Shown here: positions 48,931-58,210 of the stretch, piece by piece
Numbering within the stretch: the stretch's first letter is position 1
How the letters are laid out: every line of letters begins with the position of its first letter
Assembly (NCBI GenBank): GCA_012521995.1
Contig: JAAYLH010000105.1
Coordinates: 1-64,000, forward strand
DNA length: 64,000 nucleotides
Reading direction: 5' to 3'
Source of the DNA: Bacteroidales bacterium
GTDB taxonomy: Bacteria; Bacteroidota; Bacteroidia; Bacteroidales; UBA7960
The notes under the pieces: model-generated
The model's database searches: none
Told to the model about the DNA's origin: nothing
Seen by the model: the letters and a program-made list of their open reading frames with translations, nothing else
Made by a program: the position numbers and the translations under genes

Positions 48931-49713
48931 TTAAGCCTTACGTTTCTTGGGTTTGATGACAAGGAAAAGGAGAATGACCAGGGCAAAGAACAAGATTATG
49001 GTACCTGAAACCTTGGTGATGTTCAGCACATACTGCTGCCCTGCAGGGTCAAAGGTATAGCAATAGGAGAGGACCCTGCTCAGTGAAGGTCCTGATTTGC
49101 CTTCTGCAGTCTCGATCACGGCCATCTTGAGGTCGATGGGCAGGAAGTAGGTTCCGTGGAGGTAACGGGTCAATTTCCCGTCAGGGGTCATGAAGATCAT
49201 AGCTGAGGTATGCAGAAAATCGAAGCCTGTTCGCTTGTACCTGAAACCCACGGCCTGGGTGATGCGGGCTATGTTGGCACTATCGGCAACAAAGAACTGC
49301 CACCCGTTGGGATCAATGTCCTTTTTTATCAGGTGGTGGTAGTTGTTTCGGTTTTGGCGTGCCAGTTCAGGGCCTTCCCTGGGGTCGAAACTGATGGATA
49401 GGATCTGGTAATCCTCGCCGATGACCAAGTCACTGCGGTAGACAACCTCAGCCATCGATTCCATAAACGGACTGCAGATCCCGGGACAGCGGTAATACAC
49501 AAGGGCTATCACTGTGGGCTTGTCGACCAGTTGTTCAAGTTTTACCTTTTGACCCAGTTCATTGATAACTTCAATGTCGAGCGGAACATAGGTGTCGAGC
49601 CGCTCAAAAATGCCGATTTCTCCTTCATCGGGATTGTATGCCATCTCAAGGTCCTGTGAAAACAAGCCAAGGGGCATGATAACACCGAGAAGAAAAAGAA
49701 ATATTTTATTCAT
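48931..49713 (-). CDS. SCO1/SenC family copper chaperone
   Basis: VIALVYYRCPGICSPFMESM; ISFDPREGPE; HTSAMIFMTPDGKLTRYLHG. Confidence 0.93.
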   Translation of the reverse strand: MNKIFLFLLGVIMPLGLFSQDLEMAYNPDEGEIGIFERLDTYVPLDIEVINELGQKVKLEQLVDKPTVIALVYYRCPGICSPFMESMAEVVYRSDLVIGEDYQILSISFDPREGPELARQNRNNYHHLIKKDIDPNGWQFFVADSANIARITQAVGFRYKRTGFDFLHTSAMIFMTPDGKLTRYLHGTYFLPIDLKMAVIETAEGKSGPSLSRVLSYCYTFDPAGQQYVLNITKVSGTIILFFALVILLFLVIKPKKRKA

Positions 49714-49725
49714 TGCTGTTGGTTT

Positions 49726-50886
49726 TTATAAATGATGGTGAATACTATCGTCAAGCATAGGATGATTCTTCGGAACGATGCTCAGTCCAGAGAGGCAGAG
49801 GAACACCATAATCAAATAAAGACCAATATATCCGATCCAGATCCCGATTTCAAGGAACCCTAGCTTCAGCGAGCCATAACTTCCCGGCATGATTTGCAGA
49901 AAGAGGCTCATCCAGAGGCCAATCATAAGCAGGGCGCTGATGCCGATCAGGACAGGCTTCTTCCTGCCGAAGTCGTCTGCCATGACCACCACAAAAGGAA
50001 TGGCCCAATTGATAATGGGTTCAGCATAAAAGAAGAACTTCCATTCGCCGTGAAGACGAGGGGTGTAATAAATGGTGGATTCGGGGATGTTGGCATACCA
50101 GATAATCAGGAATTGCATGAACCAGAGATACCCGAATACAATGCTGAAGCGGAAGAGGTAGCGGGCCAGGTCGTGGCGGTGTGCCTCCTTAAGCTGTGGA
50201 AAGAAGTCCATTCTCTTTAAAAGAAAGATAAGCAAGATAATGATGGCCGTCCCGTAATACATGCTGGTGATCATCGAACGGAATCCAAACATTGTACTAT
50301 ACCAATGGGCGTCGATGGTCATGATCCAGTCGACAGATGCCAGCGAGAAGATCAGCACGGCTGCAAAGATGAATACTTTGGCATAGAATGCGCTTTTGTG
50401 ATACCATTGCTCGCCACCTATCTGGTCTTCCTTCCTGGCCATGGAGCGCAGGAGGAAGAACAGGGGCACCCAAAGTGCAAAATAGAGGACCATGCGGATC
50501 ATGAAAAACGGCACGTTGAGGAAAGGCGCTTTGTGGGCCATGAGCTTGTCGGTTTCAGTAATCTCCGGATGGGACCACTCATAGATGTCGTGCAACCCGA
50601 AATAGAGTAGGAGCATCAGGATAAAGCCTATGGGCAGGAAGGCGCCTGCTGCCAGAGGGATGCGCTGAATGAGCGCTGACCAGGACGAACCCGAAATATA
50701 CTGAATGGCGTAAAACATCAAGGCCCCCATGCTCAGGGTGATGAAATACATATTGTTGAGCAGGACATTGGGCCAGGTCCTTGCGGGATCGGAGACAAAG
50801 CCTGCAATGACTGCGACAAGCCCGATAAGGATCATTGCAGCAAAGATCAGCATAAACTTTTTGGTGGGTTTAAAACGTGTATCCAT
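49726..50886 (-). CDS. actF: Alternative complex III subunit ActF (NrfD-like membrane subunit)
   Basis: Multi-TM; gene order; SLASVDWIMTIDAHWYSTMFGF. Confidence 0.85.
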   Translation of the reverse strand: MDTRFKPTKKFMLIFAAMILIGLVAVIAGFVSDPARTWPNVLLNNMYFITLSMGALMFYAIQYISGSSWSALIQRIPLAAGAFLPIGFILMLLLYFGLHDIYEWSHPEITETDKLMAHKAPFLNVPFFMIRMVLYFALWVPLFFLLRSMARKEDQIGGEQWYHKSAFYAKVFIFAAVLIFSLASVDWIMTIDAHWYSTMFGFRSMITSMYYGTAIIILLIFLLKRMDFFPQLKEAHRHDLARYLFRFSIVFGYLWFMQFLIIWYANIPESTIYYTPRLHGEWKFFFYAEPIINWAIPFVVVMADDFGRKKPVLIGISALLMIGLWMSLFLQIMPGSYGSLKLGFLEIGIWIGYIGLYLIMVFLCLSGLSIVPKNHPMLDDSIHHHL

Positions 50887-50898
50887 AATGGGTTCGGT

Positions 50899-51483
50899 TT
50901 ACTGTTCCTGGATTACCTGTTCGATGAACGCCACAATTTTCCAGCGGTCTTCGGGGCGGATGAGGGGGGCGTGGGCTCCCATGACACCCCATCCCATGGA
51001 AATGACGTGAAAGATCTCTCCTGAGGGCTGTTCTATAACTTGGGGGGTGATAAGTGAGGCAGGAGGGATGACATATTTACCGCTGGTGTGCAGGCTGCCT
51101 TTACCGTCTCCCTGTTCCCCGTGGCAATGCATGCAATAGACTCCATAGAGAACCTTGCCTTGCTCAAGCAGCTCGGGGGTGATCTCAAGGGGGTTTACAA
51201 GGTCCTGTGCCGCCTTTGCCCGTCCTTCAAAATCAGCGGCATAGGGATGTGGCTCCATATGTCTGGGAACGGAGCCAGCTACGGGTTCTCTCATGGTTTT
51301 GCCGTCCTCCATGGCGGGGTTCTCCGACCAGGTCTCATATGACTGCCCATGGGCCATGTCGGGAAAATACTCATAACCCCTGTCCATCCTGGTCCGGTCG
51401 CAACCAAAGAGAACCACCAGGGCCACGGTAAGGAGCCTGATGCCGTGGGTTTTTATCGATGCTGGGTGTATGTTGCCTAACAT
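50899..51483 (-). CDS. actE: Alternative complex III mono-heme cytochrome c ActE
   Basis: LFGCDRTRMDRGYEYFPDMAHGQSYE lipoprotein; YCMHCHGEQGDGKG. Confidence 0.9.
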   Translation of the reverse strand: MLGNIHPASIKTHGIRLLTVALVVLFGCDRTRMDRGYEYFPDMAHGQSYETWSENPAMEDGKTMREPVAGSVPRHMEPHPYAADFEGRAKAAQDLVNPLEITPELLEQGKVLYGVYCMHCHGEQGDGKGSLHTSGKYVIPPASLITPQVIEQPSGEIFHVISMGWGVMGAHAPLIRPEDRWKIVAFIEQVIQEQ

Positions 51484-51500
51484 AATGGAAAAAGTATAGG

Positions 51501-52013
51501 TTATGCTTCGGTTTCTTTTTCAATGATTTCTTCTGCGCCTTCCTCCCTGAGCCACTCGGTAATCTCGTCAGGGTTGAAATTGCGTTCGAGCACCAGATAG
51601 AAGCGGTCAATGGCTGCCCGCGGATCCACCAGCCTCGGGGCTTTGCCCGGGAACATCTTCTCGCTCGTCAGGAAGGAGAAGGTGGTGAAGGCGCCTGTTA
51701 TCAGGATGCAAAGCAAGTACATCACCACCACCAAGGATGGGAAAGCAAACACCGGCTTACCCCCGTAATGCAGGGGATAATCGATGACTGTGACATAATA
51801 CACAAAGGCAAAGGTCAGCAGAATTGTCAGAATCCCCGTGAATACCGAGAGATAAGGCAGTTTGGATTCCCTGGTAAGGTTCTTTATCAGGTCATGATCT
51901 GCACTGGGACCGTAGATATCCCTGATGTTGACACCGTGCGATTTTAGCTTTTGGGTAGCTTTCAGCAAAAGGGCCTCGTCATCAAATACGCCTATGATTT
52001 GTTTAGTGCTCAT
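51501..52013 (-). CDS. actD: Alternative complex III subunit ActD (DUF3341)
   Basis: IIGVFDDEALLLKATQKLKSHGVNIRDIYGP; DYPLHYGGKP; gene order. Confidence 0.9.
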   Translation of the reverse strand: MSTKQIIGVFDDEALLLKATQKLKSHGVNIRDIYGPSADHDLIKNLTRESKLPYLSVFTGILTILLTFAFVYYVTVIDYPLHYGGKPVFAFPSLVVVMYLLCILITGAFTTFSFLTSEKMFPGKAPRLVDPRAAIDRFYLVLERNFNPDEITEWLREEGAEEIIEKETEA

Positions 52014-53382
52014 GGTTTTGCTCTTTTAGTTTTCTTAATTTTTCTGCCCTGGCAATGGGTTTGACCTCATTGATCGCAATGATGGGGATGTAACGGATAA
52101 ACATCATCATTCCGCAGGTAAACAGGCCGAAGGTTCCCAGGTAGATGCCGATATCCACCATAGTGGGATGATATGGCGTCCAGCTCGATGGCAGGTAGTC
52201 TTGCGCCAGGGTTGATACAAGGATGATGTAGCGCTCAAACCACATCCCGATGTTGATGATGATCGAAACAATAAAAAGGATCACCAGGTTGCGCCTTGCC
52301 TTTTTAAACCAGAACAACTGGGGGATGATTGCATTGAAGGTAAACATGACCCAGAATTGAACGGAGTAGTTTCCTGTGAACCTGGCACGAAAGAAAGTGA
52401 ATATCTCGTATTCCACCCCGGAATACCAGGCGGTGAAGAGCTCGGTGACATATGCCAGACCGATGATCAGCGAGCCGAACTTCAGCACCTGGGCAATGTT
52501 GTCGAGGTGTTTCTCTGTAATGTAGTCTGTAAGTTTAAATGCCTTTCTGAGCAGGATCATAATTGTAAGCACCATGGCAAAGCCGCTGAAAATGGCGCCC
52601 ACAAAAAAGTAGGGGGGAAGGATGGTGGTGTGCCAGCCGGGCATTACTGATACCGCGAAGTCGAGTGCTACGATGGTGTGCACAGAAATAACCAGTGGGG
52701 CTGCCAGTCCACCCAGAATCTTCATCAGGGTCTCATAGCGATTATAGGAATAAAGCGAGCCGTTCCACCCCATACTGAACATGCCGTAGAGAAATTTGCC
52801 CACCTTGTTTTTGGTGCGCTGGGCGATGGTGGCCAGATCGGGTACCATCCCCATATACCACAGCATAATTGAAGTAATCAGATAGGTGGTGATGGCCAGC
52901 ACGTCCCAGAAAAGCGGCGAGTTGAAGTTGAGCCACAGCAGACGGGTGTTGGGGTATGGGGCAATGTAGAACGCCAGCCAGGGGCGTCCCATGTGCAGCA
53001 GGGGAAACATAGCCGCACAGACTACTGCGAATACCGTCATAGCCTCGGCAGCACGGTTGATGGACCCTGCCCACTTCTGGCGGAACACCAGGAAGAAAAT
53101 TGAAAATGCCGTACCAGCGTGGCCGATGCCAATCCACCAGACAAAGTTGATTATGTCCCATCCCCAGGCCACACTATTGGTTAGCCCCCAGGTGCCCAAG
53201 CCCTGGCTGAGCGACATGTATACCGCCCAAGCTCCTATGGCAAGGAGAATGGTTCCAATGGTCATGGCTCCGTACCACCAGAGCGGCGGCTTTTGCTCTA
53301 CATTGGCAAGCAATTCGTCGGTGATCTGGCCGTAGGTCTTATTGCCCTTCACCAGGGCATATCTGATTTTGTTGTTGAGCAT
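52003..53382 (-). CDS. actC: Alternative complex III NrfD-like subunit ActC
   Basis: Multi-TM NrfD/PsrC; WGWDIINFVWWIGIGHAGT; HTIVALDFAVSVMPGWHTTILPPYFFVGAIFSG. Confidence 0.93.
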   Translation of the reverse strand: MLNNKIRYALVKGNKTYGQITDELLANVEQKPPLWWYGAMTIGTILLAIGAWAVYMSLSQGLGTWGLTNSVAWGWDIINFVWWIGIGHAGTAFSIFFLVFRQKWAGSINRAAEAMTVFAVVCAAMFPLLHMGRPWLAFYIAPYPNTRLLWLNFNSPLFWDVLAITTYLITSIMLWYMGMVPDLATIAQRTKNKVGKFLYGMFSMGWNGSLYSYNRYETLMKILGGLAAPLVISVHTIVALDFAVSVMPGWHTTILPPYFFVGAIFSGFAMVLTIMILLRKAFKLTDYITEKHLDNIAQVLKFGSLIIGLAYVTELFTAWYSGVEYEIFTFFRARFTGNYSVQFWVMFTFNAIIPQLFWFKKARRNLVILFIVSIIINIGMWFERYIILVSTLAQDYLPSSWTPYHPTMVDIGIYLGTFGLFTCGMMMFIRYIPIIAINEVKPIARAEKLRKLKEQNHEH

Positions 53383-53420
53383 GAACGTTGCTTTATTGTT
53401 GGTTCAACATCCTGGTTTTT

Positions 53421-56378
53421 TTATGAGCGCGGGTTTCTGATCTTTGTCAGGTAACCAACTGATGGCAGAGTATGCAATTCCTCCAGCAGGTGATAGTTCC
53501 TGGAATCCTTGATGAGTTGCGAAACCTTACTCTCGGGATCATTCAGGTCACCAAAGACGAGGGCGCTTGATGGACAGGCTTGCACACAAGCGGGCATGAC
53601 TTCCCCATCCTTCAAGGTGCGTCTTTCCATCTTGGCCTTCAGTTTGGCTTCCTGGATGCGCTGCACGCAGAAGGAGCACTTCTCAACCACCCCCCGTTCT
53701 CTTACTGTAACATCCGGGTTCAGTACCATGCGGCCCAGGTCGGTGCTGGTATGGGTGTTGAATTGTTCTTTGGTTGCGTACTCATACCAGTTAAACCGCC
53801 GTACCTTGTAGGGGCAGTTGTTGATGCAATACTTGGTGCCTACGCAGCGGTTGTATGTGATCTGGTTTATGCCTTCCTGGCTGTGTGTAGTGGCTGCCAC
53901 TGGGCATACGTTCTCGCAGGGGGCATGATCGCAATGCTGGCACATCAGTGGCTGGAACACCACACCGGGGTTGTCTGCATCTCCTGTATAATAGCGGTCA
54001 ATGCGCATCCAGTGCATAATGCGCCTGCGACGTACTTCATCCTTGCCTATGACAGGGGTGTTGTTTTCGCTTTGGCAGGCCACTACGCAGGTGCTGCATC
54101 CCGTACAGGCATTCAGGTCGACCATCAGTGCCCAGTGGTGTCCCGGGAATTCGGGATCAGGATATAGGGTGTTGTGATGTTTCAGGTGGTATTCACGCAG
54201 CTCGTTGCCTGCCGCAGGGTCGTTCTTGTATTTGTCGAGGGTTGACTCCCTTACGATTGCACGGCCTTCCATGGAGAAGTGCGTCTGGGTGCGGGCAAAG
54301 AGGTGTCCTGAGCCCACCTTCGTCCACGAGCTCACCAGGCCATGGAAGCTGCGCTTGGGGCTCAGCAGGAAGGCGTTGCCACCCCTGCCGTCGGCGCTGA
54401 TGCCGCCCTGGGTGCGTCCGTAACCCAGGGCAATGGCAAGGGTGCCTGCGGCAAGACCTGGCTGAATCAGCACGGGGACTTCCACCTTATCATTGATGCG
54501 GATCATGTCTCCCTCTACCAGGCCAAGGCTTGCTGCTGTGGCTGGCGAAACGGCCGAAAAGTTATCCCAACAAACAGAGGTAACGGGATCGGGTAGTTCC
54601 TGAAGCCAGGGATTGTTGGCATCGTGACCATCGCCCATCGAAAGACTGGGGTATGTTACATATTCCAGGTCTGCACCCTGGATCTGTTCGCGCAGGGCCG
54701 CCATAATATCTCCAAGAGCCCCCGGGTTGGGTAGGAGATTGGCCATTCCACGTGCGGGAACCTCCAGTACCCCTGCCTGCAGGGTCTTGACCCAGAAGTT
54801 GGTGGGGTCGGGATAGACATTTTGTTGAGGTAGCAAGTTTTTCTGCCACCAGTTCTTCAAATAGCTGTGGAAATCGGCCTCCCTGCCCAGCCAGGTCAGC
54901 AGGCTGTCTTGAAACTGCCTGGTCTTGAACAGCGGGTGGATTAGGGGTTGCATCAGGCTGTAATGCCCTGCCTTGAATTCGGCATCACCCCATGACTCCA
55001 AGTAGTGGTGGTCGGGAAGGATGTACTGGCAGACTTCAGCAGTCTCATCCCTGGTAGTGGCGAAGGACAGGCTCAGGCCTGTATTTTTTATTGCATTGAC
55101 GATGCCTTCCGTATCGGGATATTGGTATACGGGGTTCGTCTGGTAGAACATCACCGCCCCTACCTTTCCTTGACTCATGTCGCTGAGTAAGGTTTCGAAA
55201 GCATCATCATCAGACATGCCGGTCATCAGCGGAGTGCTTGTATCTATTGTATTGCCATAAGCACCCGAAAGCTGGTTGATGGCAGCAACCAGCATTTGAA
55301 CCTCCTTTTGTGGGCTGCCGCTGACCACTAGGGCTCTTCCGCGGTGCTCCATCAACTGCCCGGCAAGGGCATCCACATCATAAGCAGGGGAAACCTCCAT
55401 TGCAGGGCTTTGTCCTGCAAGACCTGCAAGCTTGTTGTAAAGGGATATCAATATTTTCAGTTCCTCTGAAGGTTTCACGGGAACGCGCTCATCGGCATTG
55501 GCGCCGGTAAGTGAAAGCATTCCCTCGAATTGGATGTGTTGCGACATCTCGGGCTTATCGCGGCTAACACGACGCTTTTTGGCATATCGTCTTGCAAATT
55601 CCACTGGGGAAAGCCAGGTGCCCAGAAAATCACAACCGAAACCAACAATCAGCTCAGCGTTGTCAAAACGGTAGTCGGGGATAATGGGTTGACCAAACAA
55701 CTGTTCGTGGGCCTTGCGGATTCCTGCATAGGATACTGCATCCCATGTGACTAACTCCAGGCTGGGATGGGCTGCTTTAAATTCATCGATGAGGGCACGG
55801 GTGACGGGGCTCAGCAGGGTGGGGGTCACCAAGGCCATTCGGCCACCCTGGGCTGTGATTTCCCCAAGTTTTTTCACCACATCTGCATCGGCTTCTTCCC
55901 ACAAAAGGCCTTCACCATTGCGCATCGCTTGCTTGTAGCGAGCTCCCGTATCATAAAGACTGAGCACCGAAGCCTGGACCCGCGCCGAGGTGCCTCCCTT
56001 GGTAATGGACGACAAAGTGTTTCCCTCAATCTTGATAGGCCGTCCGTCTCTGTTTTTTACAAGCACAGGACAGTAATCATTTCCGCGCAGGTAAGTAGAG
56101 GCATACCACGAGGCCTTCCCGGGGATCAGTTCTTCAGGCTGGTTGAGATAAGGGATAGCCTTCTTTACGGGGTTCTCGCAGGCCGAGAGAACTGTGGCTG
56201 AAAAGAAACTTATCCCGCACCACTTCAAAAAGTCGCGCCGCGATGAGGATTTTGAGTTGTCGTCATCGGCCAGGATGTCTATCATCGATTTGGCTTGGTG
56301 GTCCGCAGGAAGTTCATCGGCTTGCAGATGCTCCGCTCTCTGAACCTCTTTTAAACTTTTCCAGTATTTCTTTTCCAT
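53421..56378 (-). CDS. actB: Alternative complex III ActB (Tat-targeted molybdopterin-like domain fused to Fe-S domain)
   Basis: SSRRDFLKWCGISFFSATVLSAC; CTGCSTCVVAC, CQHCDHAPCENVCP, CVGTKYCINNCPYKVRRF, CSFCVQRIQEAK...CVQACPSSALVFGD. Confidence 0.95.
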   Translation of the reverse strand: MEKKYWKSLKEVQRAEHLQADELPADHQAKSMIDILADDDNSKSSSRRDFLKWCGISFFSATVLSACENPVKKAIPYLNQPEELIPGKASWYASTYLRGNDYCPVLVKNRDGRPIKIEGNTLSSITKGGTSARVQASVLSLYDTGARYKQAMRNGEGLLWEEADADVVKKLGEITAQGGRMALVTPTLLSPVTRALIDEFKAAHPSLELVTWDAVSYAGIRKAHEQLFGQPIIPDYRFDNAELIVGFGCDFLGTWLSPVEFARRYAKKRRVSRDKPEMSQHIQFEGMLSLTGANADERVPVKPSEELKILISLYNKLAGLAGQSPAMEVSPAYDVDALAGQLMEHRGRALVVSGSPQKEVQMLVAAINQLSGAYGNTIDTSTPLMTGMSDDDAFETLLSDMSQGKVGAVMFYQTNPVYQYPDTEGIVNAIKNTGLSLSFATTRDETAEVCQYILPDHHYLESWGDAEFKAGHYSLMQPLIHPLFKTRQFQDSLLTWLGREADFHSYLKNWWQKNLLPQQNVYPDPTNFWVKTLQAGVLEVPARGMANLLPNPGALGDIMAALREQIQGADLEYVTYPSLSMGDGHDANNPWLQELPDPVTSVCWDNFSAVSPATAASLGLVEGDMIRINDKVEVPVLIQPGLAAGTLAIALGYGRTQGGISADGRGGNAFLLSPKRSFHGLVSSWTKVGSGHLFARTQTHFSMEGRAIVRESTLDKYKNDPAAGNELREYHLKHHNTLYPDPEFPGHHWALMVDLNACTGCSTCVVACQSENNTPVIGKDEVRRRRIMHWMRIDRYYTGDADNPGVVFQPLMCQHCDHAPCENVCPVAATTHSQEGINQITYNRCVGTKYCINNCPYKVRRFNWYEYATKEQFNTHTSTDLGRMVLNPDVTVRERGVVEKCSFCVQRIQEAKLKAKMERRTLKDGEVMPACVQACPSSALVFGDLNDPESKVSQLIKDSRNYHLLEELHTLPSVGYLTKIRNPRS

Positions 56379-56453
56379 TGGAAACAGTTTGTATTTCTAT
56401 GTGCTTTTCATTTTCATTACATATGATCAGACAAGGATTCTGCCAACTGTTTA

Positions 56454-57713
56454 TCAGTAATGGCACTTCATGCAGTCTTCCCCGCCAATCTGGGCGGCCT
56501 TTACGGCATCAATCTTTCCATCCTTAATGTCTTGATGCAATTGCTTGTAGATCCCGAAATAGGGGTTGCCCACAAAATCCGCATCATTGTCGCGGTGGCA
56601 GGTAAGACACCAGCCCATGCTCAGGTCGGCATGTTGATATAGGACATGCATCTCCTCCACGGTGCCATGGCATTCCAGGCATTCTAACCCGCCCGCATTC
56701 ACGTGCTGGGCGTGGCTGTAAAAGGTGTGGTCTGGAAGGTCGTGGATGCGCAACCATTCGATGGGCTTGCCGCTTTCCTCGGCTTGGTGTATCTTGTTGA
56801 TCTCAAAACGCCCCGAACGGGTCCCCTCGCGAATAACCCCATGGCAGTTGAGGCAGGTATTGTTGGATGGGATCCCAGAACTGGGACTGAACTGGTTCAC
56901 TGTATGGCAGTAGTTGCAGTCGATGGCATTTTCGCCTGCATGCACCAAGTGAGAGAACTTGATGGGCTGATCGGGTGCATACCCTTGCGTGCGCCCCAAG
57001 TTGCGGCTCTCGGCTACGGCATATTGCATATGCACCACCAGGCCCACAATGAGAATCAGCACGTGGATTGCCTTGAAACGAACCTTCTTTGTGATCAGCA
57101 GGTCAACAACGGCCAGCAGCATCAACACACCCAGTCCCCAGAATATAATGGAATTCACCGGGTAAGCCCTTAACTCCCCGGGGCCTTCCTCTAAGATGGC
57201 TTCATAATAGGCTTCCAGTTGTCTTTCTTCTTCAAGGGTTACGGTCATGTCTAGGTGGTCAGTCATCATGCGCATACCGGTGGGGTTGTTCATTTTCTGC
57301 TGTATCCTGTATTCAGGATCCTTATGCCATGCCAAGGCCAGGTCAAACGCCGAAGGATTCCAGTTCAGCGTATCCGTCCGGCTGGTGTAATGACAGGATG
57401 CACAGGAATGGGCTCCGCTCCCAAAAGGCACAAGGCCCTTGAACAGCCGCTCCCCCCTTCTTAAATCCTGTTTGCTGTAGCCTCCCCGGGCGTATGCCTC
57501 GGCGGGCTGATTTTCGGTGATTTCTGCTGCTGCCTCCGCAGTCTCCTCCACAAGGCTGTCAACCGTTTCTACCACACCCTCTGCCTCCCCAGCCAGGGTG
57601 TCCTGTCCTTGTACAGCTTTGGGCAACCAGCAAATGATGCTGATCAGCAGCACCAATACCATTGGAAATACTTTCCCGAGTCGGATAATTCCTTCTTTAA
57701 AGGTGTTGTGCAT
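56454..57713 (-). CDS. actA: Alternative complex III multiheme cytochrome ActA
   Basis: Six CxxCH: CASCH, CNYCH, CLNCH, CLECH, CLTCH, CMKCH; signal peptide and central TMs. Start set to internal Met 57713. Confidence 0.93.
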   Translation of the reverse strand: MHNTFKEGIIRLGKVFPMVLVLLISIICWLPKAVQGQDTLAGEAEGVVETVDSLVEETAEAAAEITENQPAEAYARGGYSKQDLRRGERLFKGLVPFGSGAHSCASCHYTSRTDTLNWNPSAFDLALAWHKDPEYRIQQKMNNPTGMRMMTDHLDMTVTLEEERQLEAYYEAILEEGPGELRAYPVNSIIFWGLGVLMLLAVVDLLITKKVRFKAIHVLILIVGLVVHMQYAVAESRNLGRTQGYAPDQPIKFSHLVHAGENAIDCNYCHTVNQFSPSSGIPSNNTCLNCHGVIREGTRSGRFEINKIHQAEESGKPIEWLRIHDLPDHTFYSHAQHVNAGGLECLECHGTVEEMHVLYQHADLSMGWCLTCHRDNDADFVGNPYFGIYKQLHQDIKDGKIDAVKAAQIGGEDCMKCHY

Positions 57714-57732
57714 GTTGTTATTGGTTTGAATG

Positions 57733-57763
57733 CAAACATAGCAAACTTGCTTACCTACCCCAA
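57733..57763 (-). promoter_or_regulatory. Putative promoter of the act-cox cluster (TTG-N20-TATGTTTG)
   Basis: On - strand: TTG at 57763-57761 and TATGTTTG at 57740-57733, 20 bp upstream of ActA start. Confidence 0.5.
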
Positions 57764-58210
57764 TCAATCGGTTCAGGTGCTTATACGTTTTAAGAACGTT
57801 TTGAAAGCCAGCCCTTTGAAGAGGGAGTAGTGACTTGATTTGGCCTGTGTTTATAGCCTCGGCGGTAAAATTATAAAAAATAGTTTCTCTTTTTCCTATT
57901 CGTGCTAATTCATAATCATTCAAAATAAAGCCCACCAAAAGATGGTATTCTCTGCTAAGGATAGATTATTCGGGCGATCTTTGCATTAATTAACATTAGG
58001 ATGGGCATTCCCGCAAATTTAAAGGTAGTTGATGGACCAATATTTTTTTATAAATTCAGTACCACCACGGTGTTTTTTTTTAGAAAAACCAATTTCTTTT
58101 GCTTTTTCTCAAGATAATGCCCCATTTTTGCTTCGAATAACATAAACTTGCATAATCAGCGTTAGAATTAGAATAAGACCTTCATGTGAACCATAAGTAA
58201 GGATTGAACC

